A DNA stretch of 60,331 bases from Synergistaceae bacterium (lineage in GTDB: Bacteria > Synergistota > Synergistia > Synergistales > Aminobacteriaceae), in assembly GCA_009783355.1 (NCBI GenBank), contig WRHH01000012.1, positions 1 through 60,331 of the forward strand, read 5' to 3'. A model generated the notes under the pieces. That model saw only the letters and a program-made list of their open reading frames with translations. It was not told the origin of the DNA and searched no databases. Shown piece after piece: positions 19,460 to 28,371 of the stretch; positions within the stretch are counted from its first letter, which is position 1, and the number at the start of each line of letters is the position of its first letter. The translations under genes and the position numbers were made by a program.

Positions 19460-20368
19460 ATGAAAAAACTTTTATTTGCGATAATGATATTAGCTTGTTC
19501 AGTAGCTGCTTTCGCCAACTCGGATATGCTTGCCAGACTGGCGGTTATAGCAAATTCAGGCGGGGAAGAGATTTTCGTCGACCAATTCATTAATGGAACT
19601 GAAGACTATTATATAGCAACAATAGTTAGACCAATATCGACGGTTAATAAAGACATTCTGTCCAAGGGAATGCTGGACATAATAGAAAGCTTTGAGGACC
19701 TGAGCGAGATTTACATGAGGGAGCTAAACGCTTATAGCAAGACCGAAAAGAGTTCGATGACGTTGCAGCGCAGTTTGGTAAAAAAACCGTATTATGAGTC
19801 CTCAATTTTCCCGGATATCGTCTCTAATCCACAATTAGTTGCATTAGAAGATAATACGGTTGAAAAACAGATATGGGAAGGCATTGCCGGAGAGGGCGGG
19901 CTGGGCTGCATTCTGCTCAGCGACGACCATGAGCCGGTTAGTATTTCTGAGAAGAAAGAAGTTCTTGATACTGATAGGTACTCTATGACAACAAAAAGAG
20001 ACGGAATGGGGGTTTATCTTGATGTAAACAGCATTATAAAAACTCCAGATGGCTGCATTGCATGGATAATTGAACCGGTATCTGAAAATCTTGAAGCTCC
20101 TTATGGGGAACTCATTGCGAATATAATCGGCAGACCGTTTCAAAGAATAAATCTTATGATGATAAGGACGGAATTCGACTTTACGAGGCCGGTGTGTAAA
20201 ACGCGAAGATACATTTATTTCGGTAAAGATAATAAAATCATATACTCTTCATTATCAGCCAATACGGATGAAATAAACGTAAGCATGGAACCAGCTTTAA
20301 ACGCAATGTATAACTACGTCAAGGATTTTGTAGAAAAGGACAGGGAAAAGACAGGGATTAGGGATTAG
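19460..20368 (+). CDS. secreted protein of unknown function
   Basis: 302 residues with a clear signal peptide (MKKLLFAIMILACSVAAFAN). I do not recognise the mature protein. It has no transmembrane segment and no Synergist-CTERM tail, and it follows the two peptidase genes with its own AGGAGAATATT binding site. The last codons (KTGIRD and the TAG stop) are formed by the left end of a repeat element (20351-20496). The ankyrin protein ending at 57933 finishes in the same way (KTGIRKDRD), so the original C-terminus may have been replaced. Confidence 0.65.
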   Translation: MKKLLFAIMILACSVAAFANSDMLARLAVIANSGGEEIFVDQFINGTEDYYIATIVRPISTVNKDILSKGMLDIIESFEDLSEIYMRELNAYSKTEKSSMTLQRSLVKKPYYESSIFPDIVSNPQLVALEDNTVEKQIWEGIAGEGGLGCILLSDDHEPVSISEKKEVLDTDRYSMTTKRDGMGVYLDVNSIIKTPDGCIAWIIEPVSENLEAPYGELIANIIGRPFQRINLMMIRTEFDFTRPVCKTRRYIYFGKDNKIIYSSLSANTDEINVSMEPALNAMYNYVKDFVEKDREKTGIRD

Positions 20369-20496
20369 AAAAGACAAAAGACTTCGAGTTATCCAATGTA
20401 GAGATAGGGGCGGCATTTTAAAAGCAATGTTCAATGTTCAATATGCTTTGAATACAAAACGAAAAAATATCCCTAATCCTAATCCCTAATCCCTGT
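20351..20496. repeat. 146-base element with perfect 18-base terminal inverted repeats
   Basis: Left end ACAGGGATTAGGGATTAG (20351-20368), right end CTAATCCCTAATCCCTGT (20479-20496), exact reverse complements. Inside are AAAAGACAAAAGACTTCGAG, a GGGGCGGC half-palindrome and three CAATGNN-type heptads (20425-20445). The left end supplies the stop codon of the upstream gene. Parts of the same composite recur at 57901-57995. Confidence 0.75.
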
Positions 20497-20505
20497 TTTT
20501 AACCG

Positions 20506-20560
20506 TTGACAAAATTTTTTTTCAGCTTAAAATATCAGACATCAGACAACAGATATTAAA
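20506..20560 (+). promoter_or_regulatory. predicted promoter and possible operator of the GntR operon
   Basis: TTGACA (20506-20511) with an AAAATAT -10 region about 17-18 bases later (20529-20535). Directly downstream, ATATC ... GATAT flanks two direct ATCAGAC repeats (about 20531-20556), a plausible site for the regulator encoded next. Confidence 0.5.
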
Positions 20561-20572
20561 AAGGAGTAAAGC

Positions 20573-21304
20573 ATGAAAGTTGTTTTCACGCCATTTGAGC
20601 GAAAGAGCAGAAGCGTCGTTGTGTTCGAAGCACTGAAAGAAAAAATCGAGACCGGTTTTTGGGGCGCCGGAGAGCGAATATACACGGAAAATGAGCTCGC
20701 CAAGGCTTTCAATGTCGGGCGTTCGACTGTGCGCGAGGCGCTCAATCTCTTAAAAGCCTGTAACTTGGTTTACACAGTCCCGGGGATGGGAAGCTTCGTC
20801 AGCAGCGAACCGGTCTCCACATCGAACCCCGCTCATTTGGATCCAAAAAATATCCGTGACGTCATTCAGGTGATGGAGTTCCGTGTTGCTTACGAGCCTT
20901 ATTGCGCTTCGCTCGCGGCAAAACGTATTACAGAAGCCGAGATCAAGAAACTGACCGAATACGTCTCACGTCAGGAGTCTAATGTTTTAACCGAAGGAAA
21001 CTTATCCGATTTCGCGGAGATGGACACAGCATTTCATGGCCTTATTGCCAACGCGACGCGAAACACTTTATTCATTCACTCGTTCGATCTGATACGCGAA
21101 CATCTTTTAAAACAGCAAATTTTATCTGCCTCATACGCGCAAAGGCGAGGGAGGGCGTTTCAATATCACAATCAAATAATTCAGGCGTTAAAAGAACGTG
21201 ATCGCAAGAAGGCTGAACTGGTAATGCACGAACATGTATGGGAGACTAAAAACGCAATAACGGCAATACTGAAAGAAGAGAAAAAGGTTTTAAACAAAGA
21301 ATGA
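20573..21304 (+). CDS. GntR-family (FadR/FCD subgroup) transcriptional regulator
   Basis: 243 residues. An N-terminal winged helix-turn-helix (residues about 15-80: ENELAKAFNVGRSTVREALNLL is the recognition region) precedes an all-helical FCD ligand-binding domain (about 95-235). The FCD metal/ligand residues would lie in FRVAYEPYCASLAAKRI, FAEMDTAFHGLIANATRN and YHNQIIQAL. Such regulators usually respond to an organic acid or sugar acid. It heads the operon of transketolase, reductase and TctCBA genes, so it probably controls them. ATG follows AAAAGGAG at good spacing. Confidence 0.88.
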   Translation: MKVVFTPFERKSRSVVVFEALKEKIETGFWGAGERIYTENELAKAFNVGRSTVREALNLLKACNLVYTVPGMGSFVSSEPVSTSNPAHLDPKNIRDVIQVMEFRVAYEPYCASLAAKRITEAEIKKLTEYVSRQESNVLTEGNLSDFAEMDTAFHGLIANATRNTLFIHSFDLIREHLLKQQILSASYAQRRGRAFQYHNQIIQALKERDRKKAELVMHEHVWETKNAITAILKEEKKVLNKE

Positions 21305-21320
21305 AAAGGAGGTTTGAGAA

Positions 21321-22160
21321 GTGAAAAGAAGGCGCGTTGTAGACAATGATTTGCTGAATTATCTTAAAGAAAAGGCGCGAAGTGTTCGCTTGGGCGTAAT
21401 AGATGCCCTTGGCGTCGGCAACAGAGGACATCTAGGCGGATCTATGTCGTGCGCCGACATTGTTGCTGCTCTCTATTTTTACAAGATGAGGCGTTCGTCA
21501 GATAAGGTCAATGATCCGAATCGCGACCGGTTCATCATGAGCAAAGGGCACTCAGTTTTGGCTCAGTATGCCGCGCTTGCTGAGGCAGGTTTCTTCGATA
21601 AGGATGTCTTATCGACAACAAAGAGCCTTGGCAGCATTCTGCAGGGTCATCCCGAACGGACGACCCCGGGCGTCGAAGCAAATACGGGCTCGTTGGGTCA
21701 AGGGCTATCTATCGGGGTTGGTATGGCGCTGGCCGGAAAGGCGGATGATCGTGATTACCGTATTTACGTTATATTAGGGGATGGGGAGCTTGCTGAAGGG
21801 CAGGTATGGGAAGCTGCCATGGCCGCTAGTCACTATACTCTTGATAATCTGACCGCTATTGTCGATATGAACGGAATTCAAGCAATGGGTAAAACGCGTG
21901 ACCGTTACAGTATTCAGAACATTTCCGGGCGTTTTGCGGCGTTCGGGTGGAAGACGTTCGAAATTGACGGGCACGATATGGCGGACATTATAGAAGCGCT
22001 AGATGCGGCGGCTTCCGCTCGTGGGCTCCCATCGGCCATCATAGCCCGCACAATCAAAGGTAAAGGCGTCAATTTCGCGGAAAATAAACATACCTATCAT
22101 AATAATCTGCTGACAGCTGAGGATCGCGCAAATGCAATTGCCTCAGTTATGTCAATGTGA
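21321..22160 (+). CDS. transketolase, N-terminal (TPP-binding) subunit
   Basis: 279 residues, the N-terminal half of transketolase as a separate polypeptide. Visible are GHLGGSMSCADIV, KGHSVLAQYAALAE and the thiamine diphosphate/Mg motif GDGELAEGQVWEAAMAA...N, then the IKGKGVNFAENKHTYHNN end. It starts at GTG (21321) behind GGAGGTTTGAGAA. It works with the next gene. Because it lies with a carboxylate transporter and two dehydrogenases rather than with pentose phosphate genes, it probably acts on a particular sugar or sugar derivative, not in general metabolism. Confidence 0.92.
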   Translation: MKRRRVVDNDLLNYLKEKARSVRLGVIDALGVGNRGHLGGSMSCADIVAALYFYKMRRSSDKVNDPNRDRFIMSKGHSVLAQYAALAEAGFFDKDVLSTTKSLGSILQGHPERTTPGVEANTGSLGQGLSIGVGMALAGKADDRDYRIYVILGDGELAEGQVWEAAMAASHYTLDNLTAIVDMNGIQAMGKTRDRYSIQNISGRFAAFGWKTFEIDGHDMADIIEALDAAASARGLPSAIIARTIKGKGVNFAENKHTYHNNLLTAEDRANAIASVMSM

Positions 22161-22175
22161 GGAGGCTGACTTAGT

Positions 22176-23111
22176 ATGGCCAATAAACAGGAAATTAACC
22201 CCCGTATAGCTTACGGCGAAGCGTTGCTGGATTTAGCCCGTTCCAACCGTAATATAATAGCGCTGGACGCCGACCTCTGCGCATCCACACAGTCGGTGCA
22301 GATTGAGAACAACTTGCCGGAACAGTTTTGTGAGATGGGCATAAGCGAGGCCAACATGGTCTCAACAGCGGCAGGGCTCTCGCTCTGCGGTAAAATTCCC
22401 TTCGTCCATTCCTTTGCTGTGTTTGTAGTCGGGCGTTCATTCGATCAAATTCGCCAAGGTGTGTGCCTGCCAAACCTGAATGTGAAAATAGTGGGTTCCA
22501 GCGCCGGACTTTCCGATTTCGGCGACGGAGCGACGCACCAAAGCTTCGAGGATATCGCCCTCATGAGAGTACTTCCTAACATGACCGTTTTGGCGCCCGT
22601 AGACGCTGTTGAAGTTCAAAAGGTTGTCCGCGCGGCGGCAGCAATTGAAGGGCCGGTTTATATTCGCCTCAACCGCAACGACATGCAAATCGTGACCGGG
22701 CCTGCTACTCAGTTCGAGGTTGGAAAGCCGCTTTTATTATCTGAAGGCAGGGATGTTTCCATATGCGTGAACGGTATTACAGCGAGCATGGGGCTCGCGG
22801 CGAGCGAGCTTCTTGACAAGCATGGAGTCAGCGCCCGCGTGGTGAACTTCAGCACTATTAAGCCGCTTGACGAAGTTGCCGTACGCTCTGCTCTGGCGGG
22901 GACGCGCGCTGTTGTAACGGTGGAAGAGCATAGCGTCATTGGAGGATTGGGCTCGGCTATCCTTGAATGTATGAGCGAAGCTCCATTGCCAACCGTGAGA
23001 ATAGGCATTACAGACCGTTACGGTCAGTCCGCGCACGATTACGGACAACTCCTTCAACATTACGGCTTAACGGCTGAGGCGATAGTAAGCGCTGTCATGA
23101 AGGTTGCATAA
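22176..23111 (+). CDS. transketolase, C-terminal (pyrimidine-binding) subunit
   Basis: 311 residues, the Pyr plus C-terminal domains of split transketolase. Markers are MGISEANMVSTAAGLSLCGK (with the activating Glu), GLSDFGDGATHQSFEDIALMR and VEEHSVIGGLGSAI. It follows the N-terminal subunit gene by 15 bases with a GAGG site, so the two are expected to form a heterotetramer. Both belong to the same operon as the TctCBA transporter. Confidence 0.92.
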   Translation: MANKQEINPRIAYGEALLDLARSNRNIIALDADLCASTQSVQIENNLPEQFCEMGISEANMVSTAAGLSLCGKIPFVHSFAVFVVGRSFDQIRQGVCLPNLNVKIVGSSAGLSDFGDGATHQSFEDIALMRVLPNMTVLAPVDAVEVQKVVRAAAAIEGPVYIRLNRNDMQIVTGPATQFEVGKPLLLSEGRDVSICVNGITASMGLAASELLDKHGVSARVVNFSTIKPLDEVAVRSALAGTRAVVTVEEHSVIGGLGSAILECMSEAPLPTVRIGITDRYGQSAHDYGQLLQHYGLTAEAIVSAVMKVA

Positions 23112-23157
23112 CGGTGTTTTAATATTTATCATTTTCGAAAGGAGATGCAATAATTAA

Positions 23158-24042
23158 ATGGGCAAGATTGGATTTATAGGTTTGGGCATAATGGGCAAGC
23201 CAATGGCAAGTAATCTGCTTAAGGCAGGAAAATCTTTAGTCGTCTATGATATAGCCGATGCCCCGATGAAAGAGCTTGCGGAGATTGGCGCCGAAACGGC
23301 AATATCTCCTGCCGATGTTACGGCAAAAGCTGACATTATCATCACCATGCTGCCGAATTCTCCTCATGTCCGGGAGGTTGTGACAGGGAAGGACGGAATA
23401 CTGGACACCGTAAAAAATGGGCAGATAGTGGTCGATATGAGCTCAATTGCGCCGCTTGTCAGCAGGGAGTTGTGCGCTCTTCTTGAGGCTAAAGGAGCGG
23501 AGATGTTGGACGCGCCGGTCAGCGGCGGGCAGGAGAAGGCTGAAAAAGGAACTCTTGCCATAATGGTAGGCGGCAAGGAGGATGTTTACAGCAAGGTAAA
23601 GGATGTACTGGATCTCATGGGAAAGAGCAACTATGTTGCCGGTATCGGAGCGGGGCAAACAGCGAAGCTCGTCAACCAGACCATCGTGGCAATTAACATA
23701 GCTGCCGTAGCGGAAGGAATGAGCCTTGCAAAGAAATCCGGCGTTGACCCTGAGAAAGTGTTCAACGCTATCAGAGGCGGGCTTGCTGGAAGCCAGTGCA
23801 TGGAGGACAAAGCGCCCCGAATTTTCGAAGCGCGTTATAACCCGGGTTTTCGTATTAATCTTCACATTAAAGATCTCGGTAACGTACAGGAAACGAGCCA
23901 TGCTCTGCATTTATCAATGCCTCTGGTAGCTCAGGTAATGGAGATGATGCAGAACCTCGCGGCGGAAGGGCACGAGACGCTTGATCACGGGGCGCTTGGG
24001 CTCTTTTATGAGAAGCTAAACAACATTTCGCTAAAGAAATAA
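23158..24042 (+). CDS. NAD(P)-dependent reductase of the 3-hydroxyisobutyrate dehydrogenase family
   Basis: 294 residues. Rossmann motif GFIGLGIMGKPMASNLLKAG at the N-terminus, substrate-binding DAPVSGGQEKAEKGTLAIMV and the catalytic Lys block GAGQTAKLVNQ near 170. The family includes 3-hydroxyisobutyrate dehydrogenase, tartronate semialdehyde reductase and sulfolactaldehyde reductase, and the sequence alone does not decide among them. Downstream of transketolase it may reduce or oxidise a short aldehyde acid produced by the pathway. An AAAGGAG lies 13 bases before ATG. Confidence 0.85.
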   Translation: MGKIGFIGLGIMGKPMASNLLKAGKSLVVYDIADAPMKELAEIGAETAISPADVTAKADIIITMLPNSPHVREVVTGKDGILDTVKNGQIVVDMSSIAPLVSRELCALLEAKGAEMLDAPVSGGQEKAEKGTLAIMVGGKEDVYSKVKDVLDLMGKSNYVAGIGAGQTAKLVNQTIVAINIAAVAEGMSLAKKSGVDPEKVFNAIRGGLAGSQCMEDKAPRIFEARYNPGFRINLHIKDLGNVQETSHALHLSMPLVAQVMEMMQNLAAEGHETLDHGALGLFYEKLNNISLKK

Positions 24043-24049
24043 CAAGTAG

Positions 24050-24070
24050 GGGTGGCGCCCATGGGCGACC
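24050..24070. repeat. GGGGTGGC palindrome
   Basis: TAGGGGTGGCGCCCATGGGC and following GACCC form an imperfect palindrome around the perfect core CGCCCATGGGCG (24056-24067). A member of the dispersed GC palindromes of this window, between the reductase and TctC genes. Confidence 0.6.
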
Positions 24071-24132
24071 CGTGTTTGTGAGATTGAAATGTAACATTGA
24101 TTCTTATTAATACAAATTGAGGAGGAAATATT

Positions 24133-25194
24133 ATGAAAAAGTACGGGTTATTTATGGTTGCAGCGCTTGTATTACTGGCGTTGGCGGGGTTTGCAATTGC
24201 GGCGGAAAAGATTTGGGATAAAGGTACCCCGACAGTATTCGTTGGATTCGGGGCAGGAGGCGGAACGGATACGGCGGTTCGTCCGTTGATTGTGCTGATG
24301 CAACAGCATCTTGGCGAGACCATTAACGTTGTTAATATGCCCGGAGCAGCCAGCGCGGTCGCTGCAGAGCACGTTATGGGGCTTGACAAGGACGGCTACA
24401 GCATGTTTGCGACGGGTTCCGGTTGTTTCGGCGGATTTCTTATAACCGAAACCTCGACTCAAGGCGTGCCTTGGAATTGGTATGGATTTCATCATATTCA
24501 GGGACCTGCGGCATTCGTTGTGAACCCTGAGAAGTCCGGCATCAACACGGTTGAAGATGCCATAAAGGCATTGAACGAAGAGAAAGCAAGCGTCGGAGTT
24601 TCCTCTCTCGGGGCGGGAATTCACGGTTTTGTCGAAGCATTCGCCAAGGCGGCAGGCGTCGAGAAGAAGATCAACTATGTAACCTCCGGCGGGGACGGAA
24701 AAACCTGCGTCTCAGTCATGGCGGGAGAGATTGAGATAGGCTCAATATCATTTTCGGCGGGTGTCGACTACGTCCGCGCCGGTCAGTTGAAAGTGCTCTT
24801 CCTCAATAGGAGGGATCCGTTTGTAGTATCCGAAGCTGTCACTATCCCCCCAATCACCGATCTGGGCGATGCGTATAAGAATATCCCGGACCTCGCGGAG
24901 ACCTGGCCGGTAATGATCCCGAGAGACGCTCCAAAGCCCATCGTTGATAAACTGCAGGAAGCCTTTATCTGGGCGTGCGAGCAACCTGAAATGAAGGAGT
25001 TCGCGGAGAAGATGGGGTATCAGGTTATCACCCGTTATGGCGAAGAGGCGGATAGAGTGCTGGATTACCAGTATGCTGCTTATGCGTGGGTTCTTTTTGA
25101 TGCGGGAATGGCCGATATATCTCCTGAAAAATTCGGTATACCGCGCCCTGAGAATTGGGATTGGAGCAAGGAAAAAGCAAAATATGGGTATTAG
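24133..25194 (+). CDS. tripartite tricarboxylate transporter substrate-binding protein (TctC family)
   Basis: 353 residues. A signal peptide (MKKYGLFMVAALVLLALAGFA) is followed by a Bug/TctC fold: PTVFVGFGAGGGTDTAVRPL binds the carboxylate in the family, then NMPGAASAVAAEHVMG. TctC captures a carboxylated substrate in the periplasm and delivers it to TctA/TctB. Strong GAGGAGG site. A repeat element separates it from tctB, but the operon order TctC-TctB-TctA is kept. The substrate is unknown; a sugar acid or other short polar acid is likely from the neighbours. Confidence 0.88.
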   Translation: MKKYGLFMVAALVLLALAGFAIAAEKIWDKGTPTVFVGFGAGGGTDTAVRPLIVLMQQHLGETINVVNMPGAASAVAAEHVMGLDKDGYSMFATGSGCFGGFLITETSTQGVPWNWYGFHHIQGPAAFVVNPEKSGINTVEDAIKALNEEKASVGVSSLGAGIHGFVEAFAKAAGVEKKINYVTSGGDGKTCVSVMAGEIEIGSISFSAGVDYVRAGQLKVLFLNRRDPFVVSEAVTIPPITDLGDAYKNIPDLAETWPVMIPRDAPKPIVDKLQEAFIWACEQPEMKEFAEKMGYQVITRYGEEADRVLDYQYAAYAWVLFDAGMADISPEKFGIPRPENWDWSKEKAKYGY

Positions 25195-25213
25195 CAATAG
25201 TGATAAAAATGCA

Positions 25214-25368
25214 GTTGTAACAAAAGCGGGCGGCAATCCCCCTCCTTTGGGGGGGTGGCGCGAAGCGCCGGGGTGGTTGCCGCCCCTACGATATATTTTG
25301 TTAATGATGAGACTCAACCCCAGTATATTGTGGTTGGATTCTCTGAAATATAAATTTTGTTGCATCCC
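25214..25368. repeat. MITE-like repeat, degenerate copy, inside the Tct operon
   Basis: Begins GTTGTAACAAAAGC and ends TTTTGTTGCATCCCC, related to the 16-base inverted ends at 57994/58098. The middle is a large hairpin: GGGCGGCAA ... TTGCCGCCC, with CCCCC/GGGGG and GGCGC/GCGCC arms inside. It lies between tctC and tctB, where such a hairpin could lower expression of the membrane subunits relative to the binding protein. Confidence 0.65.
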
Positions 25369-25395
25369 CTGCTTGATCGGAAAGGTGGTTTTATC

Positions 25396-25938
25396 TTGAA
25401 CACGGAGCGTAAAACAGTTTCGGAAGCGGGCGAAGCAGACCGGAAAGAGACAAAACAGTTTCGTGCTAAACCTTTAGCGGGGGCGGATTTTATTACCGCA
25501 CTTGCGCTTATCCTTTTTGGGACGGCTTTTTACATGTGCGCAAGCAATATGAAAGTATATCAGTTATTTTTCACGTCTCCTGGATTTTTCCCCATGATTC
25601 TGGGAGTTCTTTTCGTATTGTTCGGATTTGTCCTCCTCTATACTTCGTGTAAGAGAGGAGGCTTCACGGACGCGAAGCGCATAGTCTCGGGCAGTAACAT
25701 AAAAAGGAGCATCGCATCGCCGGTTTTCAAAAAAGGAGGAATTGTCTTTCTTCTGATTTTAGGATATGTGATGCTGCTGGGGAAGGCCAGTTTTGTCTAC
25801 TTAAGCATGGGATATCTTTTCCTCACGTTATTGTACTTAAGAGCGGCGAAATGGTATTGGATAATTGTAATCTCAGTACTTGCTCCAATAGGCATAGAGC
25901 TCGTCTTTGTCAATTTTTTCAGGATTCCCATGCCATGA
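25396..25938 (+). CDS. tripartite tricarboxylate transporter small membrane subunit (TctB family)
   Basis: About 180 residues. After a hydrophilic N-terminus there are four hydrophobic segments (ADFITALALILFGTAFYMCA, FFPMILGVLFVLFGFVLLY, GIVFLLILGYVMLLG, and the paired C-terminal helices), the TctB pattern. Its role is to assist TctA in a cation-driven secondary transporter. I take TTG at 25396 (AAGGTGG 8 bases upstream) as the start rather than TTG at 25357, which is inside the preceding repeat. Confidence 0.83.
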   Translation: MNTERKTVSEAGEADRKETKQFRAKPLAGADFITALALILFGTAFYMCASNMKVYQLFFTSPGFFPMILGVLFVLFGFVLLYTSCKRGGFTDAKRIVSGSNIKRSIASPVFKKGGIVFLLILGYVMLLGKASFVYLSMGYLFLTLLYLRAAKWYWIIVISVLAPIGIELVFVNFFRIPMP

Positions 25939-25951
25939 GGAGGTAAGTCAG

Positions 25952-27463
25952 TTGGAATATTTACAGCATATAGCTAACATGTTTGTTGCCATGGCACAGG
26001 ATCCGTGGATCATTGCGCTGATTTTCGGAGGCTCCATTGCAGGATTGGTTGTGGGGGTAATTCCCGGACTCACTGCAACGATGGCTCTTGCCCTTTTGAT
26101 CAATATTTCATATGGAATGTCTCTTATGCACGCTGTGGCATTCCTTCTAAGCGTCTACGTCGGCGCTACTTCGGGAGGGCTCTGCTCCGCCATCATGATT
26201 AACATCCCGGGTACTCCAGCGGCGGCGGCAACTTCACTCGACGGTTTTCCGCTTGCCAAGAAGGGAATGGGAGGGCTGGCTATCGGAACGGGGTTTATCG
26301 CCTCGTTCATCGGTACGGTTTTCAGCATTTTGATTATGTTGACGCTCACGCCGGTACTGTATCTCATAGCTATTAAGTTTGGACACTGGGAGATGTTTCT
26401 TCTGGCGCTTTTCGGAATAATGATCTGCGGTACGCTCAGCACGGATAAAGACCCGATAAAAGGCTGGATCGTGGGCTTTCTTGGCTTCGCCCTCTCCATG
26501 GTCGGGATGGAGGAAATTTACGCTTACCCGCGCTTCGCGTTCGGAAGCCTTCAGCTCAAAGGAGGCATTCCCTTAATCGCTACACTAATAGGAGTGTTCG
26601 GTATCTCTGAGGTTTTGAGCGTCCTGCAGGAACCCGTGCCATACAAAATCGAGGGAAAAATCGGACGTGTAATTCCACCGTTCAACATATTCAAAAAGCT
26701 CATTCCGTCGACTTTGCGCTCGGGGATAATCGGCGTCATAATCGGCGCTATCCCAGGCGCGGGGGAGGATGTCGGAGCGTGGCTGTCCTATGACATGGGC
26801 AAGAGGCGATCGAAGGACGGTGATAAATTCGGAACCGGTATTCTAGAGGGCGTTATATGCCCCGAGGTGGCGAACAACGCTGTCATCGGGGGAGCGATGA
26901 TTCCACTTTTAACTTTAGCAGTTCCGGGAAGCCCTCCGTCAGCAATGTTTCTCGCTGCGATGAACCTTCACGGGGTTCGCCCGGGCCCGATGCTCAACAT
27001 TGAGAATCCGGCGTTTCTCCCGATGGTAGGGGTAGCGCTGATGTTCGCCTCTCTTGCGATGGTCTTCTGGGGGCTGCTGCTGGCAAAGCCGATGGTCGGG
27101 ATGCTGAAGATAAAAAGAGAGATACTTCTGCCTCTCGTGGTTCCTTTGACGGTCATTGGAGCATACAGCGGCGGAATACGCATATTCGACGTTTACCTGA
27201 TGCTTTTCGCCGGAGTAATTGGTTATGTTCTGAGGCAGATGGACTATCCCCTGGCGCCATTGGTGTTGGGGTTGATTCTCGGGCCGCTGGCGGATGTGAG
27301 TTTCCGTCAAGCGCTCATGCAAAGCCGCGGAATGCTGCTGCCGCTCCTGCAACGCCCCATAGGACTGGTTTTGATGGTCGCTGTAGTATGGCTTATCTGG
27401 ACGGGGATTGTCCGCGCAAGGGCTTATTATAGAAAAATGGACACTTTAGATGCAAGCGGGTGA
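25952..27463 (+). CDS. tripartite tricarboxylate transporter large permease (TctA family)
   Basis: About 503 residues with ten or more membrane segments. Diagnostic blocks are GLVVGVIPGLTATMALALLI, ATSGGLCSAIMINIPGTPAA and the repeated IGAIPGAGEDVGAWLSYDMG plus VPGSPPSAMFLAAM, the two glycine/proline-rich signatures of TctA. It starts at TTG 25952 (GGAGG 8 bases upstream, overlapping the tctB stop region), not at ATG 25907. It forms the translocation channel with TctB and takes substrate from TctC. Confidence 0.93.
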   Translation: MEYLQHIANMFVAMAQDPWIIALIFGGSIAGLVVGVIPGLTATMALALLINISYGMSLMHAVAFLLSVYVGATSGGLCSAIMINIPGTPAAAATSLDGFPLAKKGMGGLAIGTGFIASFIGTVFSILIMLTLTPVLYLIAIKFGHWEMFLLALFGIMICGTLSTDKDPIKGWIVGFLGFALSMVGMEEIYAYPRFAFGSLQLKGGIPLIATLIGVFGISEVLSVLQEPVPYKIEGKIGRVIPPFNIFKKLIPSTLRSGIIGVIIGAIPGAGEDVGAWLSYDMGKRRSKDGDKFGTGILEGVICPEVANNAVIGGAMIPLLTLAVPGSPPSAMFLAAMNLHGVRPGPMLNIENPAFLPMVGVALMFASLAMVFWGLLLAKPMVGMLKIKREILLPLVVPLTVIGAYSGGIRIFDVYLMLFAGVIGYVLRQMDYPLAPLVLGLILGPLADVSFRQALMQSRGMLLPLLQRPIGLVLMVAVVWLIWTGIVRARAYYRKMDTLDASG

Positions 27464-27468
27464 TATGA

Positions 27469-28293
27469 ATGAGCGATACAATGGAATATAAAGCCGGATA
27501 TCTCGAATCGGTTTTCTCTATAGAAAACAAAGTTATTCTCTTTACGGGAGCGACAGGGGGGATTGGCAGGGTAATTTGCCGGGGTTACGCGAAAGCCGGG
27601 GCATCCGTTGCGCTTTGCGACATGGACGATGATAAACTAGCGGAATTGGAAACGGAAATCAGCTCGGACGGCGGGGATGCGTCACGATTTACACTTGACC
27701 TCACTCGTATGGAGGACATCGCATCCTGCGTGGATAGCGTTATCCGGAAATACGGACGAATTGACGTGCTCTTTAACTGCGCGGGGATAAACAAGCGCGA
27801 GGGAATATTGGATGTCGAGGAGTCGACATATGATCGCATCATGCAGATTAACCTGAAGGGGTTATACTTCATTTCGCAGGAAACCGCAAAACACATGAGG
27901 AAGGCGGGTAGGGGGAATATAATCAACATGGCGTCCCACAATTCCGTGGGAATGTTAGGAGGATGTAGCGTTTACGGCGCAACCAAAAGCGCCGTAGCTG
28001 CATTGACCCGCTCAATGGCAGTTGAATGGGCGAAATTCGGCATCCGCGCGAACGCAATAGCGCCCGGGCATATTCTGACGCCGCTCACAACTGTGACTTG
28101 GGAGCATCCGACGCGAAGCGTATACCTGAGGGAGCGCATTGCAACAGGGCGCCCCGGAACGCCGGAGGAAATTATCGGCACGGCAATTCTTTTAGCTTCC
28201 GACGCGTCATCGTACATGTCTGGCATGATGATACACATTGACGGAGGCTGCTTAGCCGGCGGCGCGCCTTGGGATTTCGATACGAAATACTAG
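27469..28293 (+). CDS. short-chain dehydrogenase/reductase (SDR)
   Basis: 274 residues. The NAD(P) site TGATGGIGRVICRGYAKAG is preceded by about 25 extra residues; NCAGINKRE, the catalytic Ser in NMASHNSVG and YGATKSA (YxxxK) are intact, and the C-terminus carries SDASSYMSGMMIHIDGGCL. The classic SDR group includes gluconate 5-dehydrogenase-like enzymes, and the sequence resembles that set, but the substrate is not certain. It is the last gene of the operon, starting 5 bases after tctA, so it probably oxidises or reduces the imported compound. Confidence 0.88.
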   Translation: MSDTMEYKAGYLESVFSIENKVILFTGATGGIGRVICRGYAKAGASVALCDMDDDKLAELETEISSDGGDASRFTLDLTRMEDIASCVDSVIRKYGRIDVLFNCAGINKREGILDVEESTYDRIMQINLKGLYFISQETAKHMRKAGRGNIINMASHNSVGMLGGCSVYGATKSAVAALTRSMAVEWAKFGIRANAIAPGHILTPLTTVTWEHPTRSVYLRERIATGRPGTPEEIIGTAILLASDASSYMSGMMIHIDGGCLAGGAPWDFDTKY

Positions 28294-28302
28294 AAATGTT
28301 CG

Positions 28303-28345
28303 CTTGCAGTACCTCTTCTATCGCAGTTTATCAGGAGACAAGAGG
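28303..28345 (+). pseudogene. duplicated 3' fragment of the ATPase gene found at 29562
   Basis: A 43-base stretch matches 30156-30198 with one mismatch, the codons for the last residues (QFIRRQE) of the truncated ATPase. It lies just behind the SDR stop codon and marks the left border of the accessory islet. Confidence 0.75.
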
Positions 28346-28371
28346 CTAAAATAATTGTGTTCGAACTCCAG

